A stretch of 46,170 nt of DNA from contig JBJHDM010000024.1 of assembly GCA_050486545.1 (NCBI GenBank), positions 1 to 46,170 of the forward strand, read 5' to 3'. Shown piece after piece: positions 16,165-24,685 of the stretch. The notes beneath the pieces are model-generated. The model saw nothing but the letters and a program-made list of their open reading frames with translations. It ran no database searches and was not told the origin of the DNA. How positions within the stretch are numbered: position 1 is the first letter of the stretch; each line of letters starts with the position of its first letter. The position numbers were made by a program, and so were the translations under genes. This DNA comes from DAOMNN01 sp050486545 (GTDB lineage: Bacteria; Pseudomonadota; Gammaproteobacteria; Burkholderiales; Rhodocyclaceae).

Positions 16165-18543
16165 CTACCCGCGCAACCGCGCGCCAAGAGAGGTTTCCGC
16201 GTTGCCGACGATCGCGGCAACTGCCGCATCGACCTCCGCATCTTCAAGCGTTCGTTGAGTATCTTGCATCAAGACCCTGAATGCAAGGCTCCTTTTCTCC
16301 GGCTCGATGCCCTTGCCATGATAGACGTCGAACAACTCGATCGACTGCACGATAGCCGGAGCCGATTGCCGCATGACCTCCAGCACCCGGGCCACGCTCC
16401 ATTGCGAATCGACGATCAAGGCTACATCACGCGCGACTGCCGGAAAGCGGGATATTTCACGATACGCCGGCACTTCGTCTTCCAGCACGGCGTCGAGTTC
16501 GAGTTCAAACACCACCGGAGCGGTCCCCAGTTCGTAACGATCCACCCATACCGGATGAAGTTCTCCGACGATGCCGATGAACCGTCCGTCCCGATGGACC
16601 GCCGCGGCCCGGCCCGGATGCAGTGCCGGATGGGCAACCGTCCTGAACTCGAGCGTCGCCGTACCGAACAAGGCCTCGAGATCGCCTTTCACGTCGTAGA
16701 AATCCACTTGCCGTAACGGCGCCCCCCATTGCTCGGGCAGCGCGGGGCCGGCTGCGAGGACGGCAAGACGGACCGGCTGATGGAAGCCCTCCACCGGCTC
16801 CCCCCCGGCCTTTCGTTCGAAGCAGCGTCCGACCTCGAACAGCCGCACGCGCGATTGCTGCCGGTTCCGGTTTGCCGCGAGATTCGCGGCCAGACCCGGA
16901 ATCAGGCTGGAGCGCATCACGCTCATCTGGCTCGCGATCGGATTGGCCAGGCGGATCGGTTGGGCGTTGGCGCAATAGTCGCGCTCCCAGGCCTCCTCGA
17001 CGAAGGCATAGTTGATCACCTCCTGGTAGTCCCGGTCCGCGAGCATTCTCCGAACGGTCCAGACCGAGCGGGCCGATTCGCCGCGATCGAGCATTTCGAG
17101 GCGCCCTTTCGGCGCAACGGCGGGGATCGCGTCGTAGCCGTACAGCCGCACGATCTCTTCGATCAGATCCTCCTCGATCGCGATATCGAAACGGAAGGAA
17201 GGCGGAACGACCACCAGCGCATCCCCCTCCCGCGCGACGGACAGGTGCACGCCCTCGAGCAGTCGCACCATCTCCGCGTCGTCCAGATCGATGCCGAGGA
17301 CCCTGCGCACGCGTTCTGGACGGATGCGGACCGCACCTCGCCCCGGCAAGTGCTCCCGTGCGACCGCCTCGACGACCGGACCCGGACGCCCTCCGCAGAT
17401 GTCGAGAATGAGCCGGGTTGCCCGCTCGATCGCACGGACGGAAAGCTCGAAGTCCACCCCCCGCTCGAACCGATGGGAGGCGTCCGAGCCAAAGCCGTAC
17501 GCCCGTGCACGGCCCGCGATCGCGTCGGGCGAGAAGAACGCGCTTTCGAGGAAGACGTCGGTGGTCTCCAGCGTCACCCCGGACTCCTCCCCACCCATGA
17601 TTCCGGCCAGCGCGAGCGCCCTGGCCTCGTCGGCGATCAGCAGCGTGTCGGCGGCGGGTTCAACCGTCTGCTCGTTGAGCAGCAGAACCGATTCGCCCGG
17701 ACGCGGGTAGCGCACGTGAATCGCACCGGACAGCCTCGCGTCGTCGAACACGTGCAGGGGCTGACCGAGCTCGAGCATCACGTAGTTGGTCACATCCACC
17801 AGCGCACTGATCGGCCGCACGCCACACCGTTGCAAGCGCTGCTTCATCCAGTCGGGGCTGGGCGCCTTCGCATCGACCCCGCGCAGGATCCGGCCGCAAT
17901 AACGCGGGCAGGCTTGCGGTGCATCGAGCACAATCTCACGCCGATCCCCGATTTCCGCCTCGACCGGCTGGACTGCAGGAAGCCCGAGCGGCGCCTCGGT
18001 GAGTGCGGCCACCTCGCGGGCAATGCCGGCGAGACTCAGGCAATCCGAACGGTTCGGGGTGAGCTTGATCGTGTAGAGGACGTCATCCAGGGTCAGGAGC
18101 TCGCGGACATCCATCCCCAGCGGCGCATCCGCCGGTAGTTCGAGCAGCCCCGAGTGGTCCTCCGACAATCCGAGCTCTCGTGCCGAACACAGCATGCCGA
18201 AGGACTCGACCCCACGCAGCCGGGCGGCCTTGATCGCGATGCCGGGCAGCGCCGCGCCGACTCGCGCCAGCGGCACCTTCATCCCTACGGCGGCATTGGG
18301 TGCCCCGCAGACGATCTGCAGCAGTTCTCCCGAACCGTCGTCGACCTTGCAGACCTTGAGCTTGTCGGCATCCGGGTGACGCTCGGCGGACACGATCTTG
18401 GCAACCACGATCCCGCCGAAGCTCGGGGCGACGGGGTCGCATTCCTCGACCTCCAGACCGGCCATCGTCAGCAGATGGCCGAGTTCCTCACTGTCGAGCT
18501 GCGGATTGATGAAGCTGCGCAGCCAGCTTTCCGGAAATTGCAT
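16165..18543 (-). CDS. pheT: Phenylalanyl-tRNA synthetase beta subunit
   Basis: A 792-residue subunit of the alpha2-beta2 enzyme, of normal length. Domains in order are an N-terminal EMAP-like tRNA-binding domain (about 40-150, VCKVDDGSGELLQIVCGAPN), a B3/B4 editing domain (about 210-375), B5 (about 400-470), a catalytic-like core, and a C-terminal FDX-ACB anticodon-binding domain (about 700-792, SRFPAVARDVALIVD). It is 6 bp downstream of pheS and 4 bp upstream of ihfA, and clearly in one operon with both. Confidence 0.97.
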   Translation of the reverse strand: MQFPESWLRSFINPQLDSEELGHLLTMAGLEVEECDPVAPSFGGIVVAKIVSAERHPDADKLKVCKVDDGSGELLQIVCGAPNAAVGMKVPLARVGAALPGIAIKAARLRGVESFGMLCSARELGLSEDHSGLLELPADAPLGMDVRELLTLDDVLYTIKLTPNRSDCLSLAGIAREVAALTEAPLGLPAVQPVEAEIGDRREIVLDAPQACPRYCGRILRGVDAKAPSPDWMKQRLQRCGVRPISALVDVTNYVMLELGQPLHVFDDARLSGAIHVRYPRPGESVLLLNEQTVEPAADTLLIADEARALALAGIMGGEESGVTLETTDVFLESAFFSPDAIAGRARAYGFGSDASHRFERGVDFELSVRAIERATRLILDICGGRPGPVVEAVAREHLPGRGAVRIRPERVRRVLGIDLDDAEMVRLLEGVHLSVAREGDALVVVPPSFRFDIAIEEDLIEEIVRLYGYDAIPAVAPKGRLEMLDRGESARSVWTVRRMLADRDYQEVINYAFVEEAWERDYCANAQPIRLANPIASQMSVMRSSLIPGLAANLAANRNRQQSRVRLFEVGRCFERKAGGEPVEGFHQPVRLAVLAAGPALPEQWGAPLRQVDFYDVKGDLEALFGTATLEFRTVAHPALHPGRAAAVHRDGRFIGIVGELHPVWVDRYELGTAPVVFELELDAVLEDEVPAYREISRFPAVARDVALIVDSQWSVARVLEVMRQSAPAIVQSIELFDVYHGKGIEPEKRSLAFRVLMQDTQRTLEDAEVDAAVAAIVGNAETSLGARLRG

Positions 18544-18549
18544 GGTCGA

Positions 18550-19581
18550 TCACCTGAACTGGGTCAAGAAGCGCAGATCGCTTTCGAAGAAAAGGCGCAG
18601 GTCATTCACGCCGTATCGCAGCATCGTCAGCCGGTCCAGGCCCATCCCGAATGCGAAGCCGGTGTAGCGGTCCGGATCGATGCCACCGAAGCGCAGCACG
18701 TTGGGGTGAACCATTCCGCAACCGGCAATCTCGAGCCATTTGCCTTCGAGCGCACCGCTCATGAAGGCGACATCGATCTCGGCACTGGGCTCGGTAAACG
18801 GAAAGAAGGACGGCCGGAAGCGAACCTGGAGGTCCTCGGACTCGAAGAACTTGCGCAGAAAGGCAGCGATGACACCCTTGAGATCCGCGAAACTCACCGA
18901 GTCGCCGACCCACAATCCCTCGACCTGATGGAACATCGGCGAATGCGTCGCATCCGAATCGACGCGGTATACCCGGCCGGGGGCGATCACGCGCACGTCC
19001 GGCATCGTCCGGTCGCCCGCATGACGCTCCACGTGTGCCAGCATGGCCCGGATCTGCACCGGACTCGTATGCGTGCGCAGCAGAACATCATCCCGGCCTT
19101 CCAGGTAGAACGTGTCGTGCATCGAACGGGCGGGATGGTTGTCCGGCGTATTCAGTGCGGTGAAGTTGTGCCAGTCGGTCTCGATCTCCGGACCGTCGGC
19201 GACCACGAACCCGATTGATCGGAACAGCGCCTCGACGCGCTCGAGCGTTCGTGTCACCGGATGGAGCCCGCCGCGCCCGGCCCCGCGGCCCGGCAGCGTG
19301 ATATCCAGGGATTCGGCGGCCAGCTGGGCCTGCAGGCGAAGTTCGCGCAAGGCTTCCCGGCGCGCCTCCAGCGCCGCCTCGACGGCGCCCTTGACGCGAT
19401 TGATTTCGGCGCCGGCGACCTTCCTCTCTTCGGGAGGCAGCTTACCGAGCGCCTTGAGGCGCTCGGTAATCGCCCCCGTCTTGCCGAGGTAACGCGCCTT
19501 GGTCTGTTCGAGTTGCGCAGCGTCGGAGACGGCGGCAAAGGCGGCCGTCGCGTCCTCGACAAGTTGGTCCAGATCGTCCAT
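18550..19581 (-). CDS. pheS: Phenylalanyl-tRNA synthetase alpha subunit
   Basis: A 343-residue catalytic subunit. An N-terminal coiled coil is at about 1-85. Class II motif 2 is seen around LLRTHTSPVQIRAM...GRVYRVDSDATHSPMFHQ, and motif 3 is GFAFGMGLDRLTMLRYG. The start ATG 19581 (MDDLDQLV) is preferred; an ATG two codons upstream at 19587 is also possible, and neither has a strong ribosome site. It follows rplT after an apparent terminator hairpin, so expression may depend on readthrough. Confidence 0.96.
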   Translation of the reverse strand: MDDLDQLVEDATAAFAAVSDAAQLEQTKARYLGKTGAITERLKALGKLPPEERKVAGAEINRVKGAVEAALEARREALRELRLQAQLAAESLDITLPGRGAGRGGLHPVTRTLERVEALFRSIGFVVADGPEIETDWHNFTALNTPDNHPARSMHDTFYLEGRDDVLLRTHTSPVQIRAMLAHVERHAGDRTMPDVRVIAPGRVYRVDSDATHSPMFHQVEGLWVGDSVSFADLKGVIAAFLRKFFESEDLQVRFRPSFFPFTEPSAEIDVAFMSGALEGKWLEIAGCGMVHPNVLRFGGIDPDRYTGFAFGMGLDRLTMLRYGVNDLRLFFESDLRFLTQFR

Positions 19582-19604
19582 ATGCATGCACCGGAGGGTT
19601 CAGA

Positions 19605-19629
19605 AAAAAAAAGGAGGCAAGGCCTCCTT
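19605..19629 (-). terminator. Terminator or attenuator between rplT and pheS
   Basis: On the minus strand AAGGAGGC/GCCTCCTT (stem 19629-19611, loop CTT) is flanked by an A run and followed by eight or more T residues, a textbook Rho-independent structure. It lies inside the 80-bp rplT-pheS gap. No phenylalanine-rich leader peptide is seen in that gap. Confidence 0.8.
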
Positions 19630-19667
19630 TTTTGCAGACAGCGGGTTTCCTGCTCGTGCCGCCCGGA

Positions 19668-20027
19668 TCAGGCGGCGAGTTGGGCCCGGGCCTGCTCGGC
19701 AAGCGCCGCAAAGGCGGGCTTGTCGAATACGGCGAGATCGGCCAGCACCTTGCGGTCGACGTCGATCGCGGCCTTCTTCAGGCCATTCATGAAGGTGCTG
19801 TACGTCATGCCCAGCTCGCGGGAAGCGGCATTGATCCGCGCGATCCACAGCGCGCGGAACTGGCGCTTGCGCTGGCGGCGGTCACGGTATGCGTACTGGC
19901 CCGCCTTCATCACCGCCTGCTTGGCGATGCGATAGACGTTCTTGCGACGGCCGCGATAACCCTTGGCCTGGTCGAGGACCTTCTTGTGACGGGCGCGGGC
20001 GGTTACACCACGTTTTACTCGGGGCAT
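19668..20027 (-). CDS. rplT: 50S ribosomal protein L20
   Basis: A 119-residue basic protein of the usual length. The N-terminus MPRVKRGVTARARHKKVLD and the motif YRGRRKNVYRIAKQAV are invariant in L20, which is needed for early 50S assembly. In other bacteria L20 also represses its own operon by binding the rpmI leader. It is 12 bp downstream of rpmI. Confidence 0.98.
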   Translation of the reverse strand: MPRVKRGVTARARHKKVLDQAKGYRGRRKNVYRIAKQAVMKAGQYAYRDRRQRKRQFRALWIARINAASRELGMTYSTFMNGLKKAAIDVDRKVLADLAVFDKPAFAALAEQARAQLAA

Positions 20028-20039
20028 GTCGGTCTCCTA

Positions 20040-20237
20040 TCAGGCGTACGGAAGCATGGCGCGGATCAGCTTCTGATCGGCGGCATGGACCTCGGTCATG
20101 CCGCGAAGCTGACGCTTCACCTTCGTCGTCTTCTTGGTGAGGATGTGACGCTTGAACGCCTGGGACCGCTTGATCCCACCGCTCGCGCGGACCTTGAACC
20201 GCTTCGCGGCCCCGCTCTTGGTTTTCATCTTGGGCAT
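20040..20237 (-). CDS. rpmI: 50S ribosomal protein L35
   Basis: A 65-residue basic protein beginning MPKMKTKSGAAKRFKV, the universal L35 N-terminus. The start ATG 20237 is fixed by this homology; longer in-frame codons upstream are non-coding leader. The 158-bp gap to infC holds a candidate regulatory stem. Confidence 0.98.
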   Translation of the reverse strand: MPKMKTKSGAAKRFKVRASGGIKRSQAFKRHILTKKTTKVKRQLRGMTEVHAADQKLIRAMLPYA

Positions 20238-20262
20238 TGCCAACTCCATCTTCGTATATGCC

Positions 20263-20302
20263 GTCAGGTAGGGCCGGACTTCGGCACCTTTGTCGACCTG
20301 AC
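20263..20302 (-). promoter_or_regulatory. Candidate autoregulatory leader stem upstream of rpmI
   Basis: On the minus strand GTCAGGT (20302-20296) and ACCTGAC (20269-20263) form a perfect 7-bp inverted repeat enclosing 26 nt that include GCCG/CGGC pairing, 25 nt before the L35 start. E. coli L20 represses its operon through a structured leader here. Whether this RNA does the same is inference. Confidence 0.4.
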
Positions 20303-20395
20303 ACCACTTGTTTCGCGATGACTGCACATGCGCACCGATCACCGCGCTTCGTTCCCCCGGCCTTCCAGCCCAGGGGACAAAACCGTTCATGTCGA

Positions 20396-20917
20396 TCAGC
20401 GCGGCTTGCGCGGCCCGATCACCATGATCATCTGACGCCCTTCCATCTTGGGCATCTGCTCCACCACTGCGATCTCTTCGAGATCGGCCTTGATCCGCTC
20501 GAGCTGCCGCATGCCGATTTCCTGGTGGGCCATTTCACGCCCGCGAAAACGCAAGGTCACTTTCGCCTTGTCGCCTTCGCCCAGGAAGCGCTTGAGGTTG
20601 CGCAGCTTGATCTGGTAGTCGTTCTCGTCGGTACCGGGACGGAGCTTGACCTCCTTGACCTGAACCTGCTTCTGCTTCAGCCGGGCTTCGTGGGCCTTTT
20701 TCTGTTCCTGGTACTTGAACTTGCCGTAGTCCATCACCTTGCACACCGGCGGCTGGGCCATCGGTGCGATCTCGACCAGATCGAGACCCGCTTCCTCGGC
20801 AATGTTCAGGGCCGTGTTCAGCGAGACGATGCCGAGTTGCTCTCCGTCATCTCCCACGAGCCGGACTTCTGGCGCGTTGATCTCTCCATTGACGCGCTGC
20901 TTCTTGTCTTGAGCGAT
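20396..20917 (-). CDS. infC: Translation initiation factor IF-3, ATC start
   Basis: A 173-residue IF-3. Homology continues upstream of the GTG at 20857: the in-frame codons encode AQDKKQRVNGEINAPEVRLV, the usual IF-3 N-terminus, and lead back to ATC at 20917-20915. The preceding codons are ACC and a TGA stop, so no ATG, GTG or TTG start is available. GGAG lies 9 nt upstream. infC is known for rare AUU/AUC/AUA starts through which IF-3 represses its own translation, so this start is probably regulatory. It follows thrS by 27 bp. Confidence 0.95.
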   Translation of the reverse strand: MAQDKKQRVNGEINAPEVRLVGDDGEQLGIVSLNTALNIAEEAGLDLVEIAPMAQPPVCKVMDYGKFKYQEQKKAHEARLKQKQVQVKEVKLRPGTDENDYQIKLRNLKRFLGEGDKAKVTLRFRGREMAHQEIGMRQLERIKADLEEIAVVEQMPKMEGRQMIMVIGPRKPR

Positions 20918-20944
20918 GGTTCAGTTCTCCACAAATACCAAAAA

Positions 20945-22864
20945 TCAGACCGGGCCGGCTTTCGCTTCGACTTCGCGACGCCAGCGCCCGATCAGCGAAT
21001 CGAGGGACATTTGGCCAAGATCATGGCCTCCCCGTGCGCGCACGGATACGACTCCAGCCTGCTTCTCCTTCTCGCCGACGACGAGCTGGTACGGCAGCTT
21101 GTGCACGCTATGCTCGCGGATTTTATAGTTAATCTTCTCGTTGCGCAAATCGGCCTCGACACGGTACCCGACCTTGCGCAAGCGCCGTGCGACGTCGGCC
21201 GCGTACTCGGCCTGACCTTCGGAGATGTTGAGCACGACCGCGTGCACCGGCGCGAGCCACATCGGCATGGCTCCGGCATAGTGCTCGATCAGGATGCCGG
21301 TAAAGCGCTCCAGCGAACCGAACAGCGCCCGGTGCAGCATGACCGGGCGACGGCGGGTATTGTCGTCGGCGACATAGCTGATGTCGAAGCGCTCGGGCAG
21401 GTTCATGTCCACCTGCAGCGTCCCGCACTGCCAGTCCCGTCCGATCGTGTCGCGCAACACGAATTCCAGCTTCGGCCCATAGAAGGCACCCTCTCCCGGA
21501 AACAGCTCGTACTGCATCCGCATCGCATCGAGCGCTCCGGCGAGCGCCCCTTCGAGGCGGTCCCAGGTTTCATCGCTACCGATCCGGTTGTCCGGCCTCG
21601 TCGAAAGCTTGATGCGGACGTTTTCGAAACCGAAATCCTTGTAGATGTCGAGGATCAGTTCGACCACATCGCGGCACTCGCCTTCCATCTGCTCCTCGGT
21701 GCAGAAGATGTGCGCATCGTCCTGCGTGAAGTGCCGCACCCGCAACAAGCCGTGGAGCGCACCGGAAGGCTCGTAGCGATGGACCTTCCCGAATTCGGCC
21801 ATGCGCAAGGGCAGGTCGCGATAGCTCTTGAGCCCCTGCGCGAACATCGACACCGCACCGGGGCAGTTCATCGGCTTCAGCGCAAAGACCCGCTCGTCCT
21901 CGGTCTGCGTCGTGAACATGTGTTCGCGGTAGTTCTGCCAGTGCCCGGACGTCTCCCACAGGCCGCGATCCATGACGTCGGGGGTATTGACCTCGACGTA
22001 ACCGGCTTCCTCCTGGCGCCGACGCATGTAGCCGATCAGAGACTGGAACAGCGTCCAGCCTTTCGGATGCCAGAACACCGACCCGGGAGCGTTCTCCTGG
22101 AAATGGAAGAACCCCAGTTGCTGGCCGAGCTTGCGGTGGTCGCGCTTCTCGGCCTCCTCCAGCATGTGCAGGTATGCGGCGAGGTCTTCCTTCTTCGCCC
22201 AGGCCGTGCCGTAGATGCGCTGGAGCATCTCGTTCCTCGAGTCGCCGCGCCAGTAGGCCCCCGCGACCTTGGTCAGCTTGAACACGCCGAGCTTGTCCGT
22301 AGACGGCACGTGCGGGCCCCGACACAGGTCGACGAACTCGCCCTGCCGGTACAGCGACACGTCTTCGGACTGCGGAATCGATGCGATGATCTCCGCCTTG
22401 TAGTGCTCGCCCTGATCCTTGAAGAAGGCCACCGCCTCGTCGCGCGCCCAGACCTCGCGCGAAACGGGGATCGCCGCTTTCGAAAGTTCGGTCATCCTCG
22501 CCTCGATGCGCTCGAGATCTTCCGGCGTAAACGGGCGCTTGTACGCGAAGTCGTAGTAGAAACCGTTCTCGATCACCGGCCCGATGGTGACCTGCGCATC
22601 GGGAAACAACTCCTTGACCGCATGCGCGAGCAGATGCGCCGTCGAATGGCGGATGATCTCCAGGCCTTCGTCGGACTTGCCGGTCACGATCGCCAGCGCC
22701 GCATCCCGCTCGATCCGGAAAGACAGATCGACCGGGCGGCCATCCACCTTGCCGGCCAGGGCGGCCTTGGCCAGACCGGCGCCGATGGCCGATGCGACCT
22801 CCGCGACCGTGACCGGATCGTCGAAGCGGCGTACGGAACCATCAGGAAGGGTAACGTTTGGCAT
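20945..22864 (-). CDS. thrS: Threonyl-tRNA synthetase
   Basis: A 639-residue class II synthetase, of normal length. Domains in order are TGS (about 1-61, MPNVTLPDGSVRRFD), the editing/SAD domain (about 62-225, with HSTAHLLAHAV), the catalytic core, and a C-terminal anticodon-binding domain (about 535-639). Zinc ligands are the Cys in KPMNCPGAVSMF, the His in RYEPSGALHGLLRVRHF and the His in PVMLHRALFGS. The start ATG 22864 has GAGG upstream. It heads thrS-infC-rpmI-rplT. Confidence 0.97.
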   Translation of the reverse strand: MPNVTLPDGSVRRFDDPVTVAEVASAIGAGLAKAALAGKVDGRPVDLSFRIERDAALAIVTGKSDEGLEIIRHSTAHLLAHAVKELFPDAQVTIGPVIENGFYYDFAYKRPFTPEDLERIEARMTELSKAAIPVSREVWARDEAVAFFKDQGEHYKAEIIASIPQSEDVSLYRQGEFVDLCRGPHVPSTDKLGVFKLTKVAGAYWRGDSRNEMLQRIYGTAWAKKEDLAAYLHMLEEAEKRDHRKLGQQLGFFHFQENAPGSVFWHPKGWTLFQSLIGYMRRRQEEAGYVEVNTPDVMDRGLWETSGHWQNYREHMFTTQTEDERVFALKPMNCPGAVSMFAQGLKSYRDLPLRMAEFGKVHRYEPSGALHGLLRVRHFTQDDAHIFCTEEQMEGECRDVVELILDIYKDFGFENVRIKLSTRPDNRIGSDETWDRLEGALAGALDAMRMQYELFPGEGAFYGPKLEFVLRDTIGRDWQCGTLQVDMNLPERFDISYVADDNTRRRPVMLHRALFGSLERFTGILIEHYAGAMPMWLAPVHAVVLNISEGQAEYAADVARRLRKVGYRVEADLRNEKINYKIREHSVHKLPYQLVVGEKEKQAGVVSVRARGGHDLGQMSLDSLIGRWRREVEAKAGPV

Positions 22865-22916
22865 TGTTCGAGCCTCGATCACGTTTGTTTCGACAAGTCC
22901 TTGCCCAATCGCCGGG

Positions 22917-22947
22917 CGAAAAAAAAGTGCGGTCGAGCCGCACTTTT
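22917..22947 (-). terminator. Rho-independent terminator after tRNA-Val
   Basis: On the minus strand the 10-bp stem AAAAGTGCGG/CCGCACTTTT (22947-22923, loop CTCGA) runs into further T residues. It isolates tRNA-Val from the thrS operon. Confidence 0.88.
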
Positions 22948-23027
22948 TCTGGAGCACACGCGTAGCCCGACGGTTTCAGATTCCGTTTTCGGTGCTAGTT
23001 CGAAACATGTGTGTTACTCCTGCAAAC

Positions 23028-23104
23028 TGGTAGGCGCGATTGGATTCGAACCAACGACCCCCACCATGTCAAGGTGGTGCTCTAACCAACTGAGCTACGC
23101 GCCT
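23028..23104 (-). tRNA. tRNA-Val (GAC)
   Basis: A 77-nt cloverleaf on the minus strand. The acceptor AGGCGCG pairs with CGCGCCT, the discriminator is A, and CCA is encoded. The anticodon stem CCACC/GGTGG encloses TTGACAT, giving anticodon GAC. The T loop is GTTCGAATC. Confidence 0.95.
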
Positions 23105-23230
23105 GCTAAGAGCCGCGAATTATATAGCTTCGAAGCCGGCTGTCAAAGGCTTTTTCGCACTGCGTCATCGCGCTACGCGAGGATCCGCCCGGTTCATCGG
23201 GACGGGAGCGCAAGCGTACCGGACGCCCGT

Positions 23231-24019
23231 TCAAGTCTGCGGCCACTGTTCGAGAAACGCCCGCCAGTGGGGTGCGTCGATCCGCTGCAGCGATTCGCGC
23301 ACCAGGGAAAGTTCCGTCTCGAGCTCCTTGCGGTCGATCTGCCCACGCATGTGCTGGAAGCGAAGAAACACCAGGTAGGTATTGACCGCATCGGTCTCGC
23401 AATAATCGCGGATCTCGGTTGCACGTCCTTCCTGCCACGCCCCCCAGACGGCCGAACCGTCCATGCCGAGCTTGCCGGGGAAGCCCATCAGCTTGGCCAG
23501 TTCGTCCAGCCGCACGCTGGCACGCGGCTGATACAGTGCGAGCAGGTCCATCAGGTCGAGATGGCGACTGTGATAGCGACTCAGGTAGTTGTTCCATTTG
23601 AAGTCGCGCGAATCGTTGAAGTCGCCGTCGCCTTGGTCCCAGTAGCGGGGGGCCGTGACAGCGTGCAGGAGGCCGCGGTAATGCAGGACCGGCAGATCGA
23701 AGCCGCCTCCGTTCCACGACACGATCTGCGGGGAATAACGTTCGATCCCATCGAAGAAGCGCTGGATGATCTCGCCTTCCCCGCAATCGGGTTCGGACAG
23801 CGAAAAGACACGGAACTGCCCCGCATCGCGCAGGACGCAGGAAATCGTGACAACGCGCTGCAGGTGATGCTGCAGGAAATCCGTGCCCGTGGCCGCCCGC
23901 CGCTGCTGAAACCCGAACTCGGCAACCTCGTAGTCGTCGAGCGTCTCCGGCAGCTCATTGAGCGAGCGGATTCCGGCGATGTCCGGAATCGTCTCGATGT
24001 CGAAAACCAGGGTTGCCAT
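23231..24019 (-). CDS. PolB-like 3'-5' exonuclease
   Basis: A 262-residue DnaQ/RNase H-fold exonuclease of the PolB-like group. Exo I is LVFDIETIPD (residues 4-13, catalytic Asp and Glu), Exo II lies around IVSWNGGGFDLPVLHYRG, and Exo III is RDYCETDAVNTYLVF. No polymerase domain is present. The start ATG 24019 shares its first base with the ydbL stop (TAATG), so the two are translationally coupled. Its cellular role is unknown. Confidence 0.88.
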   Translation of the reverse strand: MATLVFDIETIPDIAGIRSLNELPETLDDYEVAEFGFQQRRAATGTDFLQHHLQRVVTISCVLRDAGQFRVFSLSEPDCGEGEIIQRFFDGIERYSPQIVSWNGGGFDLPVLHYRGLLHAVTAPRYWDQGDGDFNDSRDFKWNNYLSRYHSRHLDLMDLLALYQPRASVRLDELAKLMGFPGKLGMDGSAVWGAWQEGRATEIRDYCETDAVNTYLVFLRFQHMRGQIDRKELETELSLVRESLQRIDAPHWRAFLEQWPQT

Positions 24020-24441
24020 TACTTCTGCGCCCAGCCTCCCGGCCCCTGGACCCACCATCCGCGTTGGGCGCGGTCGATCCAGCGTTGTGCGAAAGTGTTG
24101 CGCACATCGGCCTCCCACTCGGGATGACCGTTGGCGCGGGCGATCTCGCGGTAGAGCGCCGCCCGATCCGCATTCTCGGCCGCCACCAGCGCATTCACCT
24201 GACCACGTTGTGCCAGCGGTACGCTGGACGCATCGCGCAGCGCGACATTGCCGTCGCGCGTGAGTCCGACCGCGCCCGACGCGTAGAGCGGCGCAAGCTG
24301 CGCATGCCGCTGCTGCATCGACTGCTGCAGGGCCGAGATGGCCGGTGTGTTGATCTCGAGGTTGCCCTGCGCGAACGTAAGGCCGCCGAACAGCAAGAGC
24401 AGCACGAAAACCGCTGTATGGAGCCGACTGAAGGGACTCAT
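24019..24441 (-). CDS. ydbL: YdbL-family periplasmic protein
   Basis: A 140-residue protein. A signal peptide is at about 1-29 (LHTAVFVLLLLFGGLTFAQG), then NLEINTPAISALQQSMQQRH and VQGPGGWAQK, the typical DUF1318/YdbL pattern. In E. coli YdbL modulates the YdbH-YnbE pair that moves phospholipids between the membranes. Its start overlaps the ynbE stop (ATGA), and its stop overlaps the exonuclease start. Confidence 0.88.
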   Translation of the reverse strand: MSPFSRLHTAVFVLLLLFGGLTFAQGNLEINTPAISALQQSMQQRHAQLAPLYASGAVGLTRDGNVALRDASSVPLAQRGQVNALVAAENADRAALYREIARANGHPEWEADVRNTFAQRWIDRAQRGWWVQGPGGWAQK

Positions 24442-24623
24442 TGCGTTTCTCCGTTCGGACGGGCCGCCCCGGCGCCTTCGCGCAGTTGCCAGACCTCGTC
24501 GATGATCCGGTCGGCCGCCTGCTCGGCAGCCGCGGCCGGAAAGTAGATGTTGATCGTCACGCATCCGGCCGTCGCGATGGCGAACGCCAGAACCATGCCT
24601 GCCCGTATTGCATACCTGCCCAT
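24438..24623 (-). CDS. ynbE: YnbE-like outer-membrane lipoprotein
   Basis: A 61-residue lipoprotein. The start ATG 24623 (MGRYAIRAG) has AAGGAG 9 nt upstream and is preferred over an in-frame ATG at 24641 that lacks one. The signal ends in the lipobox IATAGC. The mature part begins CVTINIYFPAAAAEQAADRI. YnbE is the outer-membrane partner of YdbH. The gene order ydbH-ynbE-ydbL matches E. coli. Confidence 0.88.
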   Translation of the reverse strand: MGRYAIRAGMVLAFAIATAGCVTINIYFPAAAAEQAADRIIDEVWQLREGAGAARPNGETQ

Positions 24624-24685
24624 ACCTTGGCGCTCCTTCATGGTGGAGAAGAACTGCTCCTGCCCCCCTCAACGCCCGAAGCCCC

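Noticed and set aside
20237..24127. Very long plus-strand open frame (about 1,300 codons)
   Set aside because: It is antisense to infC, thrS, tRNA-Val and the exonuclease, all of which are confident genes; no domain is recognisable in it.
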